NCBI GenBank assembly: GCA_012522255.1
Contig: JAAYKT010000266.1
Location: 1-7,389 of the forward strand
Origin: Clostridiales bacterium
GTDB taxonomy: Bacteria > Bacillota > Clostridia > Lutisporales > Lutisporaceae
Length of the DNA: 7,389 bases
Reading direction: 5' to 3'
Made by a program: the position numbers and the translations under genes. Below, piece by piece: positions 1 through 6,919 of the stretch (the first letter of the stretch is position 1; each line of letters starts with the position of its first letter). The notes below the pieces were generated by a model that ran no database searches, had not been told where the DNA came from, and worked only from the letters and a program-made list of their open reading frames with translations.

Positions 1-3000
1 CTCATATTCTTCATAAATCTTGGGAAAGACTATCACTTCAATCAAACCGCAAAGGTCCTCTATCTCAACGAAAGCCATCATAATGTTGTTTTTAGTTGCC
101 TTGGGTTTTACCGAAACAACAATACCCCCTATTATTACTTTTTTACCGTCATAATTATAAGCATAGCCATCTTCGTTAACAGCCTTTATAATTTCGGCAG
201 TATTTATCGATGTTTTTTCTTCCAGATCCTTCTTGTATTCCAATAAAGGATGCCCGCTTATATATAATCCCAGCATTTCTTTTTCCATGGCAAGCATGAT
301 ATTTTTGGGGTATTCATTGAGTTCCGGATATATATCTTCATCAATGGGCATAGCGCAATTATCGTCTTCAAACAAAGACATCTGCCCTTTTATATTTACT
401 TTCCTTTGTTCCTGTATGCAATCCATAAGTCTTTCATAAACTGCCATCATTTTGCTTCGATATATACTAAAACAATCGAAAGCTCCACACTTTATCAAAC
501 TTTCTACAGTTCTTTTATTTACAATGCTTAAATCTACCTTATCCAAAAAATCATAAAGGTTTTCAAAATATCCTTTTTTTCTTTTAGCCTCTATGATTGT
601 GTTTATTGCATTGACACCTACATTTTTAATGGCAGCCAGGCCAAACCTTATTTTATTGCCCTTAACCGTAAATCCTACACTGCTTTCATTAATATCAGGC
701 GGCAATATGTCTATATCAAGTTTTTTACATTCCGATATATATTCCGCAACTTTACTGCTGTTGTCCATTACACTCGTTATCAATGCCGCCGTAAACTGCA
801 CCTTATAATGATATTTCAACCAAGCTGTTTGATAAGCTATCATAGCATAGGCGGCAGCATGGGATTTATTAAATCCGTATTTGGCAAATTCGGACATATC
901 ATCATAGATTTTTTCGGCTGTTTTTTTATCTATACCATTTCTGATACAGCCGGGTACTAAAATGTTTCCACTTCCATCTGTTGCACCGTTTATAAAAATC
1001 TCTTTTTCTTTTGCCATGACATCGGCCTTTTTCTTAGACATTGCCCTTCTTACCAGGTCAGATCTTCCCATTGAATATCCTGCCAAATCTCTAAACACCT
1101 GCATTACCTGTTCCTGATACACCACACATCCGTATGTAACAGCAAGAATATTTTTCAATTTATCATGCAGATATATGATTTTTTTGGGATCCTTTTTATT
1201 TTTTATATACCTGGGAATCTGATCCATAGGCCCCGGTCTAAACAAAGATACACCTGCAATTATATCTTCCATGGAGCTCGGTTTAAGTTCTTTAAAAAAC
1301 TGTGTCATGCCGGTGCTTTCCAATTGGAACACTCCGTAAGTCTCTCCCTCCGATATCATTTTATAGACATCGGCATCCTCATAATCAATCTTTGAAATTT
1401 CAGGTACTTTCAAACCTTGTTCTTTAATTATTTCCAATGTATCACGAATAACTGTCAAGGTCCGCAGTCCCAAAAAGTCCATTTTCAAAAGTCCCAATTC
1501 TTCCAAGGTACCCATGGGAAACTGGGTCGTTATTACATTTTCATTCATTTGAAGGGGTACATATTCCACCACGTCTTTTTTTGAAATCACAACACCCGCT
1601 GCATGGGTAGAAGCGTGCCTGGGTATTCCCTCAAGGGCCTTAGCCATATCAATGAGCTCTTTTATCTCCTCATTGTTCTCATAATCATTTTTTAATTTAC
1701 TGTTTACATTCAAGGCCTTATCAATGGTCATTCCTATTTCCATCGGTATGTTTTTGGCTACAATGTCAACTTCACCATATGGAATATTTAGCGCCCTGCC
1801 TACATCCCTGATCGCCGCCCTTGCAGCCATAGTACCAAATGTAATTATTTGAGCTACTCTGTCTTTCCCATACTTGCCTATTACATAATCGATTACTTCC
1901 TGTCTTCTTTCATAACAAAAATCAATATCAAAATCCGGCATGCTTACTCTTTCCGGGTTTAAAAATCTTTCAAATATAAGATTATATCGAATAGGGTCAA
2001 TATCGGTTATATCTATGGCATAGGCTACTAAACTACCGGCTCCGGAACCTCTGCCGGGCCCTACCATAATATCTTTTTCTTTGGCAAACCTTACATAATC
2101 CCAAACAATCAAAAAATAATCCGCATAACCCATCTTCTTTATTATAGTAAGCTCATAGTTCATTCTTTCCGTTAATTCATCATCAACAGTTTTATATTTC
2201 TTTTTCAAACCTATTTCACAAATGTATCTTAAGTAGGAATTCGGTGTATACCCATCCGGCACTACAAATTCAGGTAAATGTATATAGCCAAAAGTAAAAT
2301 CCACCTTGCATCTTTCTGCTATCTTTACCGTATTATCCAAAGCTTCAGGCACATAATCAAATATTTCATACATTTCTTCCGGCGATTTAAGATAAAATTC
2401 GTTGCCTTCAAAACTCATTCTCTTCTCATCATCAACGGTCTTGCCTGTTTGGATACATAACAAAATATCATGTACTTTGGCATCCTTTTTATTTACATAG
2501 TGGACATCTTTAGTAGCCACAAGAGGTATCCCGGTTTCTTTTGACATTCTGATTAATTCTTTGTTAACCAAAGCTTGTTCTTCAATTCCATGGTCCTGTA
2601 ATTCTAAATAAAAATTCCCATCCCCAAATATTTGTAAATATTTGATTGCTTCATTCTTAGCCCTTTCATAATTTCCGTTTATAATTAATTTAGGAATCGA
2701 ACCCGCCAGGCACGCGCTAAGGGCTATCAGACCCTCCGAATGACGGCTTAGCAGATCCATGTCAATCCTGGGCTTATAATAGAATCCGTTTATGAAACCT
2801 TGTGATACCAAGTAAATCAGATTTTTATATCCAGTTTTATTTTCAGCCAATAACACCAAATGATATTGTTCACTGTCAAATTTGGGATCCTTGTCCACCA
2901 TGCGCCGAGGGGATATATATACCTCACAGCCTATAATCGGTTTTAAGCCGTTCTTTATTGCTTTTTTATAAAAATTTATGATGCCGTACATAGTGCCATG

Positions 3001-3123
3001 ATCTGTAATGGCAATCGAATCCATACCTGTATCTTTAACCTTTTTTAGCACTTCGTCCAAGCGCCCGGCACCATCCAATAAACTGTATTCTGTATGTAAA
3101 TGTAAGTGTACAAAATTTTTCAT
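1..3123 (-). CDS. dnaE: DNA polymerase III subunit alpha, DnaE type (3' end outside window)
   Basis: This is the replicative polymerase alpha subunit, which extends DNA primers in the replisome. The reading frame is open over all 1041 codons from the ATG to the left window edge. Family members are usually about 1100 to 1180 residues, so roughly the last 100 or so are missing here. Visible in order: an N-terminal PHP domain with HLHLH at 6-10, D17, TDHG at 40-43, E67, H88, C138 and DVH at 206-208; the C-family palm with PDFDID at 396-401 and KMDFLGLR at 547-554, which carry the expected catalytic aspartates; a helix-hairpin-helix region near 842-885; a likely sliding-clamp-binding motif QMSLF at 914-918; and the start of the OB fold from about 996. 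There is no inserted DEDD exonuclease, so this is DnaE and not PolC. The start is supported by GGAGGA seven bases upstream. In Firmicutes that also carry PolC, this enzyme may work mainly in primer extension; the window cannot show whether polC exists. Confidence 0.97.
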   Translation of the reverse strand, partial: MKNFVHLHLHTEYSLLDGAGRLDEVLKKVKDTGMDSIAITDHGTMYGIINFYKKAIKNGLKPIIGCEVYISPRRMVDKDPKFDSEQYHLVLLAENKTGYKNLIYLVSQGFINGFYYKPRIDMDLLSRHSEGLIALSACLAGSIPKLIINGNYERAKNEAIKYLQIFGDGNFYLELQDHGIEEQALVNKELIRMSKETGIPLVATKDVHYVNKKDAKVHDILLCIQTGKTVDDEKRMSFEGNEFYLKSPEEMYEIFDYVPEALDNTVKIAERCKVDFTFGYIHLPEFVVPDGYTPNSYLRYICEIGLKKKYKTVDDELTERMNYELTIIKKMGYADYFLIVWDYVRFAKEKDIMVGPGRGSGAGSLVAYAIDITDIDPIRYNLIFERFLNPERVSMPDFDIDFCYERRQEVIDYVIGKYGKDRVAQIITFGTMAARAAIRDVGRALNIPYGEVDIVAKNIPMEIGMTIDKALNVNSKLKNDYENNEEIKELIDMAKALEGIPRHASTHAAGVVISKKDVVEYVPLQMNENVITTQFPMGTLEELGLLKMDFLGLRTLTVIRDTLEIIKEQGLKVPEISKIDYEDADVYKMISEGETYGVFQLESTGMTQFFKELKPSSMEDIIAGVSLFRPGPMDQIPRYIKNKKDPKKIIYLHDKLKNILAVTYGCVVYQEQVMQVFRDLAGYSMGRSDLVRRAMSKKKADVMAKEKEIFINGATDGSGNILVPGCIRNGIDKKTAEKIYDDMSEFAKYGFNKSHAAAYAMIAYQTAWLKYHYKVQFTAALITSVMDNSSKVAEYISECKKLDIDILPPDINESSVGFTVKGNKIRFGLAAIKNVGVNAINTIIEAKRKKGYFENLYDFLDKVDLSIVNKRTVESLIKCGAFDCFSIYRSKMMAVYERLMDCIQEQRKVNIKGQMSLFEDDNCAMPIDEDIYPELNEYPKNIMLAMEKEMLGLYISGHPLLEYKKDLEEKTSINTAEIIKAVNEDGYAYNYDGKKVIIGGIVVSVKPKATKNNIMMAFVEIEDLCGLIEVIVFPKIYEEYE

Positions 3124-3193
3124 TTATGAGTCCTCCGGATTATTTAAAAACCACCAAAAAGCATCAGTCTTTTTTATTTTATTTACCTAACAA
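3124..3193 (-). other. pgi-dnaE spacer containing remnant of the Pgi C-terminus
   Basis: This 70-base gap separates pgi from dnaE. Its first four codons after the pgi stop, read in the pgi frame (3193 to 3182), are TTG TTA GGT AAA, encoding LLGK, and the next codon (3181-3179) is TAA. LLGK matches part of the ALLGK that follows the last helix in Bacillus-type Pgi proteins (family sequence recalled from memory). Beyond it the spacer is A/T-rich and shows no further Pgi-like coding in any frame. A short stem of AAAAAG with CTTTTT (3156-3175) is too weak and AT-rich to be called a terminator. The dnaE ribosome binding site lies at its far end. No promoter is evident. Confidence 0.6.
3131..3136 (-). 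promoter_or_regulatory. Ribosome binding site of dnaE
   Basis: GGAGGA on the minus strand lies seven bases before the dnaE ATG at 3123. It fixes the start that leaves the PHP metal-binding motif beginning at residue 6, as usual in the family. Confidence 0.8.
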
Positions 3194-4444
3194 TTAAAAT
3201 ATATTTTTCTTATACATTTCCACACCGGGTTGATTAAAAGGATTCACATCAATAATATAGCCGGAAATTGCGCAGGCTTTTTGAAAGAAATAAGTTAGGC
3301 AGCCAAAATAGTATGGGTTTCTCCCGGGAATGTCTATAGTTATCACAGGTACTCCACCGCTTTCATGCGCTTCTTTTACACCCCGGTAGGCTATATCATT
3401 AATATAGTTTAAGGATTTACCATGCAAATAATTAAGTTCATCGATATTTTTCGCATCATAGGGTATTAAGATATCATCAGAACCGGACTTGAAGTTTAAT
3501 ACCGTCTCAAAAACATTCTTTGTACCTTCCTGAAGAAATTGTCCCATTGAATGCAAATCGGCAGTGAATAGCATTGAACCCGGGAATATTCCTTTTCCTT
3601 CTTTGCCTTCGCTTTCTCCAAAAAGCTGTTTCCACCATTCTGCAAAATACAGCATTGATGGCTCATAGTTCACTAAAACCTCCACGGATTTTCCCGTTTT
3701 GTAAAGCATGTTTCTTATCGCGGCATACATATAAGCCGGGTTGGCATCAATGCTTTCATTGCCATATAAGTAACAGGCTTCTTTTGCACCATCAATCATT
3801 TCATATATGTCAACCCCGGCGGCCGCTATAGTCAGTAGGCCGGCAGGTGTAAATACGGAATATCTTCCCCCTATGTTATCCGGTATAACAAAACATTCAT
3901 AGCCTTCTTCATCAGCTATTGTTTTTAGCACTCCTTTGGATTTATCTGTTACGGCAATAATCCTTTCACTCGTCTTTTCTTTCCCGTACCTTTTTATCAA
4001 AACATCCTTAAGTATTCTAAAAGCCAATGCCGTCTCCAAGGTAGTGCCGGATTTTGAAATGACGATTATACTGAAGTCTTTGGATTCTATATAATCCAAA
4101 ATTCCCTTTAAGTATTGCCCGCTTATATTATTACCTGCAAAAATAACCTTGTCATCTTCATATCCCAACATTTCTATGGCAGCTTTGCTTCCTAAATAGG
4201 AACCACCTATTCCCAGGGAAATAATTACGTCAGACATGCTTCTCAGTCTTTTTGCTGCATTTGTAATCGCGTTTAATTCATTTATATCTGTTTTTATGGG
4301 TATGTCCAGCCATCCTAAAGGCATCGCATCATACTCTTCTTTACTGTGAATCTTATTATGAATCCTTTTGATTTTTTCTTTTATTATGTCGATTTCCTTA
4401 TTATCAATAAAACAGCTGTTGAAATTTAGATTAATATCAGACAT
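3194..4444 (-). CDS. pgi: Glucose-6-phosphate isomerase, shortened at the C-terminus
   Basis: This cytoplasmic enzyme interconverts glucose 6-phosphate and fructose 6-phosphate in glycolysis and gluconeogenesis. The 416-residue protein has the SIS fold: GIGGSYLG at 78-85, the sugar-phosphate-binding SKSGTT at 130-135, and PGI signature 1, DNIGGRYS, at 189-196. Also visible are GESEGK at 276-281 (E277 is the likely catalytic glutamate), DLHSMGQ at 296-302, and signature 2, FNQPGVEMYK, at 403-412 (K412 matches the conserved active-site lysine). Relatives such as the Bacillus enzyme are near 450 residues. The shortfall has two parts: about 11 residues missing from the loop between AAIEML and KVIF (near 88-101), and about 20 missing at the C-terminus, where TAA follows NIF and LLGK is still readable beyond it. 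All key active-site residues precede the stop, so activity is plausible. The start is ATG with AGGAGG eight bases upstream. Confidence 0.95.
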   Translation of the reverse strand: MSDINLNFNSCFIDNKEIDIIKEKIKRIHNKIHSKEEYDAMPLGWLDIPIKTDINELNAITNAAKRLRSMSDVIISLGIGGSYLGSKAAIEMLGYEDDKVIFAGNNISGQYLKGILDYIESKDFSIIVISKSGTTLETALAFRILKDVLIKRYGKEKTSERIIAVTDKSKGVLKTIADEEGYECFVIPDNIGGRYSVFTPAGLLTIAAAGVDIYEMIDGAKEACYLYGNESIDANPAYMYAAIRNMLYKTGKSVEVLVNYEPSMLYFAEWWKQLFGESEGKEGKGIFPGSMLFTADLHSMGQFLQEGTKNVFETVLNFKSGSDDILIPYDAKNIDELNYLHGKSLNYINDIAYRGVKEAHESGGVPVITIDIPGRNPYYFGCLTYFFQKACAISGYIIDVNPFNQPGVEMYKKNIF

Positions 4445-4452
4445 AGTTTTAA

Positions 4453-4458
4453 CCTCCT
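4453..4458 (-). promoter_or_regulatory. Ribosome binding site of pgi
   Basis: AGGAGG on the minus strand lies eight bases before the pgi ATG at 4444. Its first two bases (4458 and 4457) also form the end of the stem described at 4457-4482, so folding could modestly affect access of ribosomes. Confidence 0.8.
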
Positions 4459-4482
4459 ATGTACAGCGAATTGTAAGCATAG
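4457..4482 (-). promoter_or_regulatory. Bulged hairpin in the whiA-pgi gap, touching the pgi ribosome binding site
   Basis: In the transcript, CUAUG (4482-4478) pairs with CAUAG (4461-4457), and UACA (4475-4472) pairs with UGUA (4465-4462). This gives nine base pairs with a two-base CU bulge and the six-base loop AUUCGC. The last two paired bases begin the AGGAGG of pgi. There is no following U-tract, so it is not an intrinsic terminator. It could be a translation-modulating or RNA-processing element, or chance: six of the nine pairs are A-U, so it is not very stable. The pairing is read directly; the role is inference. Confidence 0.4.
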
Positions 4483-4491
4483 CGCAGACAA

Positions 4492-5445
4492 TTATAAATG
4501 AGATTTGTTTTTTAAGTCTTCAGCTATCTGATCAAGTCTCCGAAGCCTGTGATTAACGCCGGATTTGCCTATAGGTGGATTCATCACTTCGCCTAATTCC
4601 GACAGACTGTAATCACGGTGTAACAGTCTCAATTCAGCCATATCCCTTAGGCTTTTAGGCAGTTTCTTCAACCCCATATTGTCTTTAATATACTGAATGT
4701 TATTTATTTGCCTCATGGCGGCATTAACTGTTTTACTTAAATTGGCCGTTTCACAGTTAACCAGCCTATTTACATTATTTCTCATTTCTTTAAAAATTCT
4801 TATATTCTCTATATTTAAAAGTGCATTATGGGCTCCTATTATATTTAAAAAATCAACTATGTTTTCACTTTCTTTCATATACACTACATAGCTGTTTTTT
4901 CTTTTTACTATCTTTGCATTAAGCCCATAGGTATTAATCAAATTCATAATATCCGTGGCAAAAGGTTTATTATCGGTAACAATTTCTATATGATATGTTT
5001 TTTCGGGGTCACTTATTGACCCACCGCCTAAAAAAACGCCTCTTAAATAAGCCTTTTTGCAACAATCATCCGTAATTATTTCCTTTGGAATTCTATTATT
5101 AATCCTTATTCCGGTTCCTGTCCTCAAAATACCTAAGGATAAAAGCAACTTTTCTGAAGAGTTTTCTGCACCAATCAATAAAGTATAACTGTATTTCCGT
5201 CTGAACTGTCTGTTTTTAGTCATGGTAACCCGAGTATGAATAGAATAATTGGTTTTCAGCAAAGAGAATATCCTTCTTGCAATAGCCGCATTCTCAGTGG
5301 TAAGCCGAATTCCTATCTCATTATTGCCTGCAATTTGAATTGTTCCCGTTAATTTAATAAGTGCCGACAATTCCGCTTTTTGGCAACAGGTATCCTCTAT
5401 ATAAATTTTCGATATTTCATTTTTGACATTTGATGAAAAGGACAT
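4492..5445 (-). CDS. whiA: DNA-binding protein WhiA
   Basis: WhiA (YvcL in Bacillus) is a DNA-binding protein first known as a sporulation regulator in Streptomyces. In Firmicutes it is linked to cell division and chromosome segregation. At 317 residues it has the usual family length. The N-terminal two thirds form a LAGLIDADG homing-endonuclease-like fold without expected nuclease activity, marked by the conserved stretch KAYLRGVFLGGGSISDPEK at 131-149. The C-terminal region, about 255-310, is the helix-turn-helix DNA-binding domain, with LRDMAELRLLHRDYSLSELG followed by GKSGVNHRLRRL at 293-304. The ATG start is preceded by AAGGAG seven bases upstream, whose first base is the last base of the lepB stop codon. 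The 12-base gap suggests translational coupling to lepB. Unlike the common arrangement, rapZ and yvcK are not directly upstream: lepB is, and yvcK is absent. Confidence 0.96.
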   Translation of the reverse strand: MSFSSNVKNEISKIYIEDTCCQKAELSALIKLTGTIQIAGNNEIGIRLTTENAAIARRIFSLLKTNYSIHTRVTMTKNRQFRRKYSYTLLIGAENSSEKLLLSLGILRTGTGIRINNRIPKEIITDDCCKKAYLRGVFLGGGSISDPEKTYHIEIVTDNKPFATDIMNLINTYGLNAKIVKRKNSYVVYMKESENIVDFLNIIGAHNALLNIENIRIFKEMRNNVNRLVNCETANLSKTVNAAMRQINNIQYIKDNMGLKKLPKSLRDMAELRLLHRDYSLSELGEVMNPPIGKSGVNHRLRRLDQIAEDLKNKSHL

Positions 5446-5452
5446 AAAAGCA

Positions 5453-5458
5453 CTCCTT
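5453..5458 (-). promoter_or_regulatory. Ribosome binding site of whiA, overlapping the lepB stop
   Basis: AAGGAG on the minus strand lies seven bases before the whiA ATG at 5445. It shares base 5458 with the TAA stop of lepB (5460-5458). This packing is typical of co-transcribed, possibly translationally coupled genes. Confidence 0.8.
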
Positions 5459-5982
5459 TATCTGAGAACACCGAACTTATTTAAAGGCCATAGCCTAAAA
5501 ACAGCCTTACCTATTATATTTTGTCTTTTTACAAACCCTAAAGTTTCAGATCTGCTATCTCTGCTTTCAACCCTATTATCTCCCAATACAAAATACTCAT
5601 CATCAACTGTTTGAGATTTTTTGAAACCATTTTCATAAGTAGGTATATCGGTATAATCCGGCGATAAAGCGTTTCCATTTATATATATACTGCCATCGGT
5701 TATTTCAATCTCTTCATTGGGTTCGCCGATTACCCTTTTTATTAAATCTTTGTTGTCTACCTTATCATTTATTACAACGATTTCTCCTCTTTTTGGATTT
5801 TTGATCCTGTAATTAAATTTTGAAACGATCAAAATCTGTCCTTGATATAGTGTCGGCTGCATGGAAGGCCCCTTTACAAAAGCAATTTGAAAAATAAATG
5901 TCTTTATTGCAAAAGCCAGTATAAATGCGGTTGCTATGAGTTTAATCCAAGATAAAACCTCTGCCTTTATATTCTCATCCAA
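5458..5982 (-). CDS. lepB: Signal peptidase I, prokaryotic type
   Basis: This membrane-anchored serine protease removes signal peptides from proteins exported by the Sec and Tat routes. The 174-residue length matches the short single-anchor Gram-positive SipS class. One transmembrane segment spans about residues 13-35, leaving the catalytic domain outside the cell. The S26 family motifs are all present: GPSMQPTL at 38-45 with nucleophile S40; KRGEIVVI at 64-71; DLIKRVIG at 79-86 with the general-base lysine K82; and GDNR at 134-137 followed by SRDSR at 140-144. It is of the bacterial Ser-Lys type, not the ER Ser-His type. The start is TTG at 5982-5980. An upstream in-frame TAA at 5991-5989 leaves no ATG in frame, so TTG, or less likely ATT at 5988-5986, must be used. 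AAGGAG is 12 bases before the TTG, which is rather far. A genome may carry several paralogues, so the symbol names the family. Its place between rapZ and whiA is unusual. Confidence 0.95.
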   Translation of the reverse strand: MDENIKAEVLSWIKLIATAFILAFAIKTFIFQIAFVKGPSMQPTLYQGQILIVSKFNYRIKNPKRGEIVVINDKVDNKDLIKRVIGEPNEEIEITDGSIYINGNALSPDYTDIPTYENGFKKSQTVDDEYFVLGDNRVESRDSRSETLGFVKRQNIIGKAVFRLWPLNKFGVLR

Positions 5983-5994
5983 TTCAATTTACAT

Positions 5995-6000
5995 CTCCTT
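5995..6000 (-). promoter_or_regulatory. Ribosome binding site of lepB with unusual spacing
   Basis: AAGGAG on the minus strand is the only good ribosome binding site in the 35-base rapZ-lepB gap. It is 12 bases from the TTG at 5982 and 6 bases from an in-frame ATT at 5988. ATGTAA, a start codon followed at once by a stop, abuts it (5994-5989) but has no spacing and is not a usable start. Confidence 0.65.
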
Positions 6001-6017
6001 AAATGTATTTATATATA

Positions 6018-6899
6018 TTAATCTCCCTTTGATTGACTGCTTTTTTCCTCATCTATATCTCTGTGATTAATAATTACTCTGTGTTCTTTATCCTTGAGAG
6101 TTTGACTGAGAAGGTTTGATATTGTCACAGATCTATGCCTGCCACCGGTGCATCCGATGGCGATCACCAATTGTGTTTTGCCCTCCCTGATATAATAAGG
6201 TATCAGATACGAAATCATATCAATTAGCTTATTAGAAAACACCAATGCCTCAGGCCACTTCATGACATAATCCCGAACCTTTTTATCGTTTCCGCTCAGT
6301 TTTTTCAGTATTTCTATATAGTATGGATTCGGCAAAAATCTTACATCAAAAACCAAATCAGCATCTAAAGGAATTCCATATTTGAAGCCAAAGGAAATAA
6401 TATGTATAATAAGCTTTTCTGTTTTGCCTCCCTCTACAAAAAGATGCTGCATTTCCTGTTTTAATTGTGCGGTACTCATATTGGTAGTATCAATAATATA
6501 TGTGGAAATCCCTTTTATCTCCTCTAATTTCTTTCTTTCCTCATCTATACCCTTAATAATTCTACCGTCAAAAGCCAGCGGATGCATCCTTCTGCTTGTT
6601 TTAAACCTTTTTATCAAAGTTTCATCGGAAGCCTCAAGGAATAAAATATCATACTTAAAACCCTCTTTTTGCAGTTCGTCGAGGCTTGAATGCAGCTGGT
6701 CAAAGAATTTTCCGCCTCGAATATCAGTAACGATGGCTATCTTATCTATTGTACCTCTGCTTTGACTGCAAACCTCAGCAAATTTAAGAATCAAAGCCGG
6801 TGGAAGATTATCAACACAAAAATAGCCCAAGTCCTCCAAAAATTTCACGGCCTGGCTTTTACCTGCACCTGAAAGTCCCGTTACAATAATAAACTTCAT
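6018..6899 (-). CDS. rapZ: RNase adapter / nucleotide-binding protein RapZ (YvcJ)
   Basis: RapZ is a P-loop protein that hydrolyses nucleotides. In E. coli it senses glucosamine 6-phosphate and directs RNase E to the small RNA GlmZ, controlling amino-sugar supply. Bacillus YvcJ binds GTP, and its role is less clear; RNase E-dependent adapter work should not be assumed here. At 293 residues the length is normal. Walker A, GLSGAGKS, is at 8-15, followed by the family-typical GYFCVDNLPP at 25-34 and VTDIRGG at 57-63. The C-terminal domain, implicated in RNA and metabolite binding in E. coli RapZ, ends with GCTGGRHRSV at 249-258. The start is ATG with a GGGGGA ribosome binding site about seven bases upstream, 20 bases after the PHP gene. 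The expected next gene, yvcK, is missing and lepB follows after 35 bases. Confidence 0.96.
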   Translation of the reverse strand: MKFIIVTGLSGAGKSQAVKFLEDLGYFCVDNLPPALILKFAEVCSQSRGTIDKIAIVTDIRGGKFFDQLHSSLDELQKEGFKYDILFLEASDETLIKRFKTSRRMHPLAFDGRIIKGIDEERKKLEEIKGISTYIIDTTNMSTAQLKQEMQHLFVEGGKTEKLIIHIISFGFKYGIPLDADLVFDVRFLPNPYYIEILKKLSGNDKKVRDYVMKWPEALVFSNKLIDMISYLIPYYIREGKTQLVIAIGCTGGRHRSVTISNLLSQTLKDKEHRVIINHRDIDEEKSSQSKGD

Positions 6900-6906
6900 T
6901 GGTCAT

Positions 6907-6914
6907 TCCCCCTG
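6907..6914 (-). promoter_or_regulatory. Ribosome binding site of rapZ
   Basis: CAGGGGGA on the minus strand lies about seven bases before the rapZ ATG at 6899, inside the 20-base gap after the PHP gene. A nearer ATG at 6906-6904 is out of frame with rapZ, so it does not compete as a longer start. Confidence 0.7.
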
Positions 6915-6919
6915 CGACA

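Noticed and set aside
1..3123. Possible frameshift or internal stop in dnaE
   Set aside because: I read every codon of the frame from 3123 down to the left edge. It is open throughout and the family motifs occur in order in one frame, so the gene is intact as far as it is visible.
3156..3175. Possible terminator between pgi and dnaE
   Set aside because: The stem is only six pairs, five of them A-U, with a seven-base loop. The T-rich bases are part of the stem arm itself, so it is unlikely to stop transcription.
4445..4491. Possible promoter for pgi in the whiA-pgi gap (TTGTCT as a -35 box)
   Set aside because: No -10 box with a good match lies at a proper distance, and the gap is too short for a clear promoter plus leader.
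6382..6765. A 127-codon open frame on the plus strand inside rapZ
   Set aside because: It lies wholly opposite conserved rapZ codons, has no recognisable domain, and its hydrophobic composition is what antisense reading of an AT-rich gene gives. The other plus-strand open frames were rejected on the same grounds.
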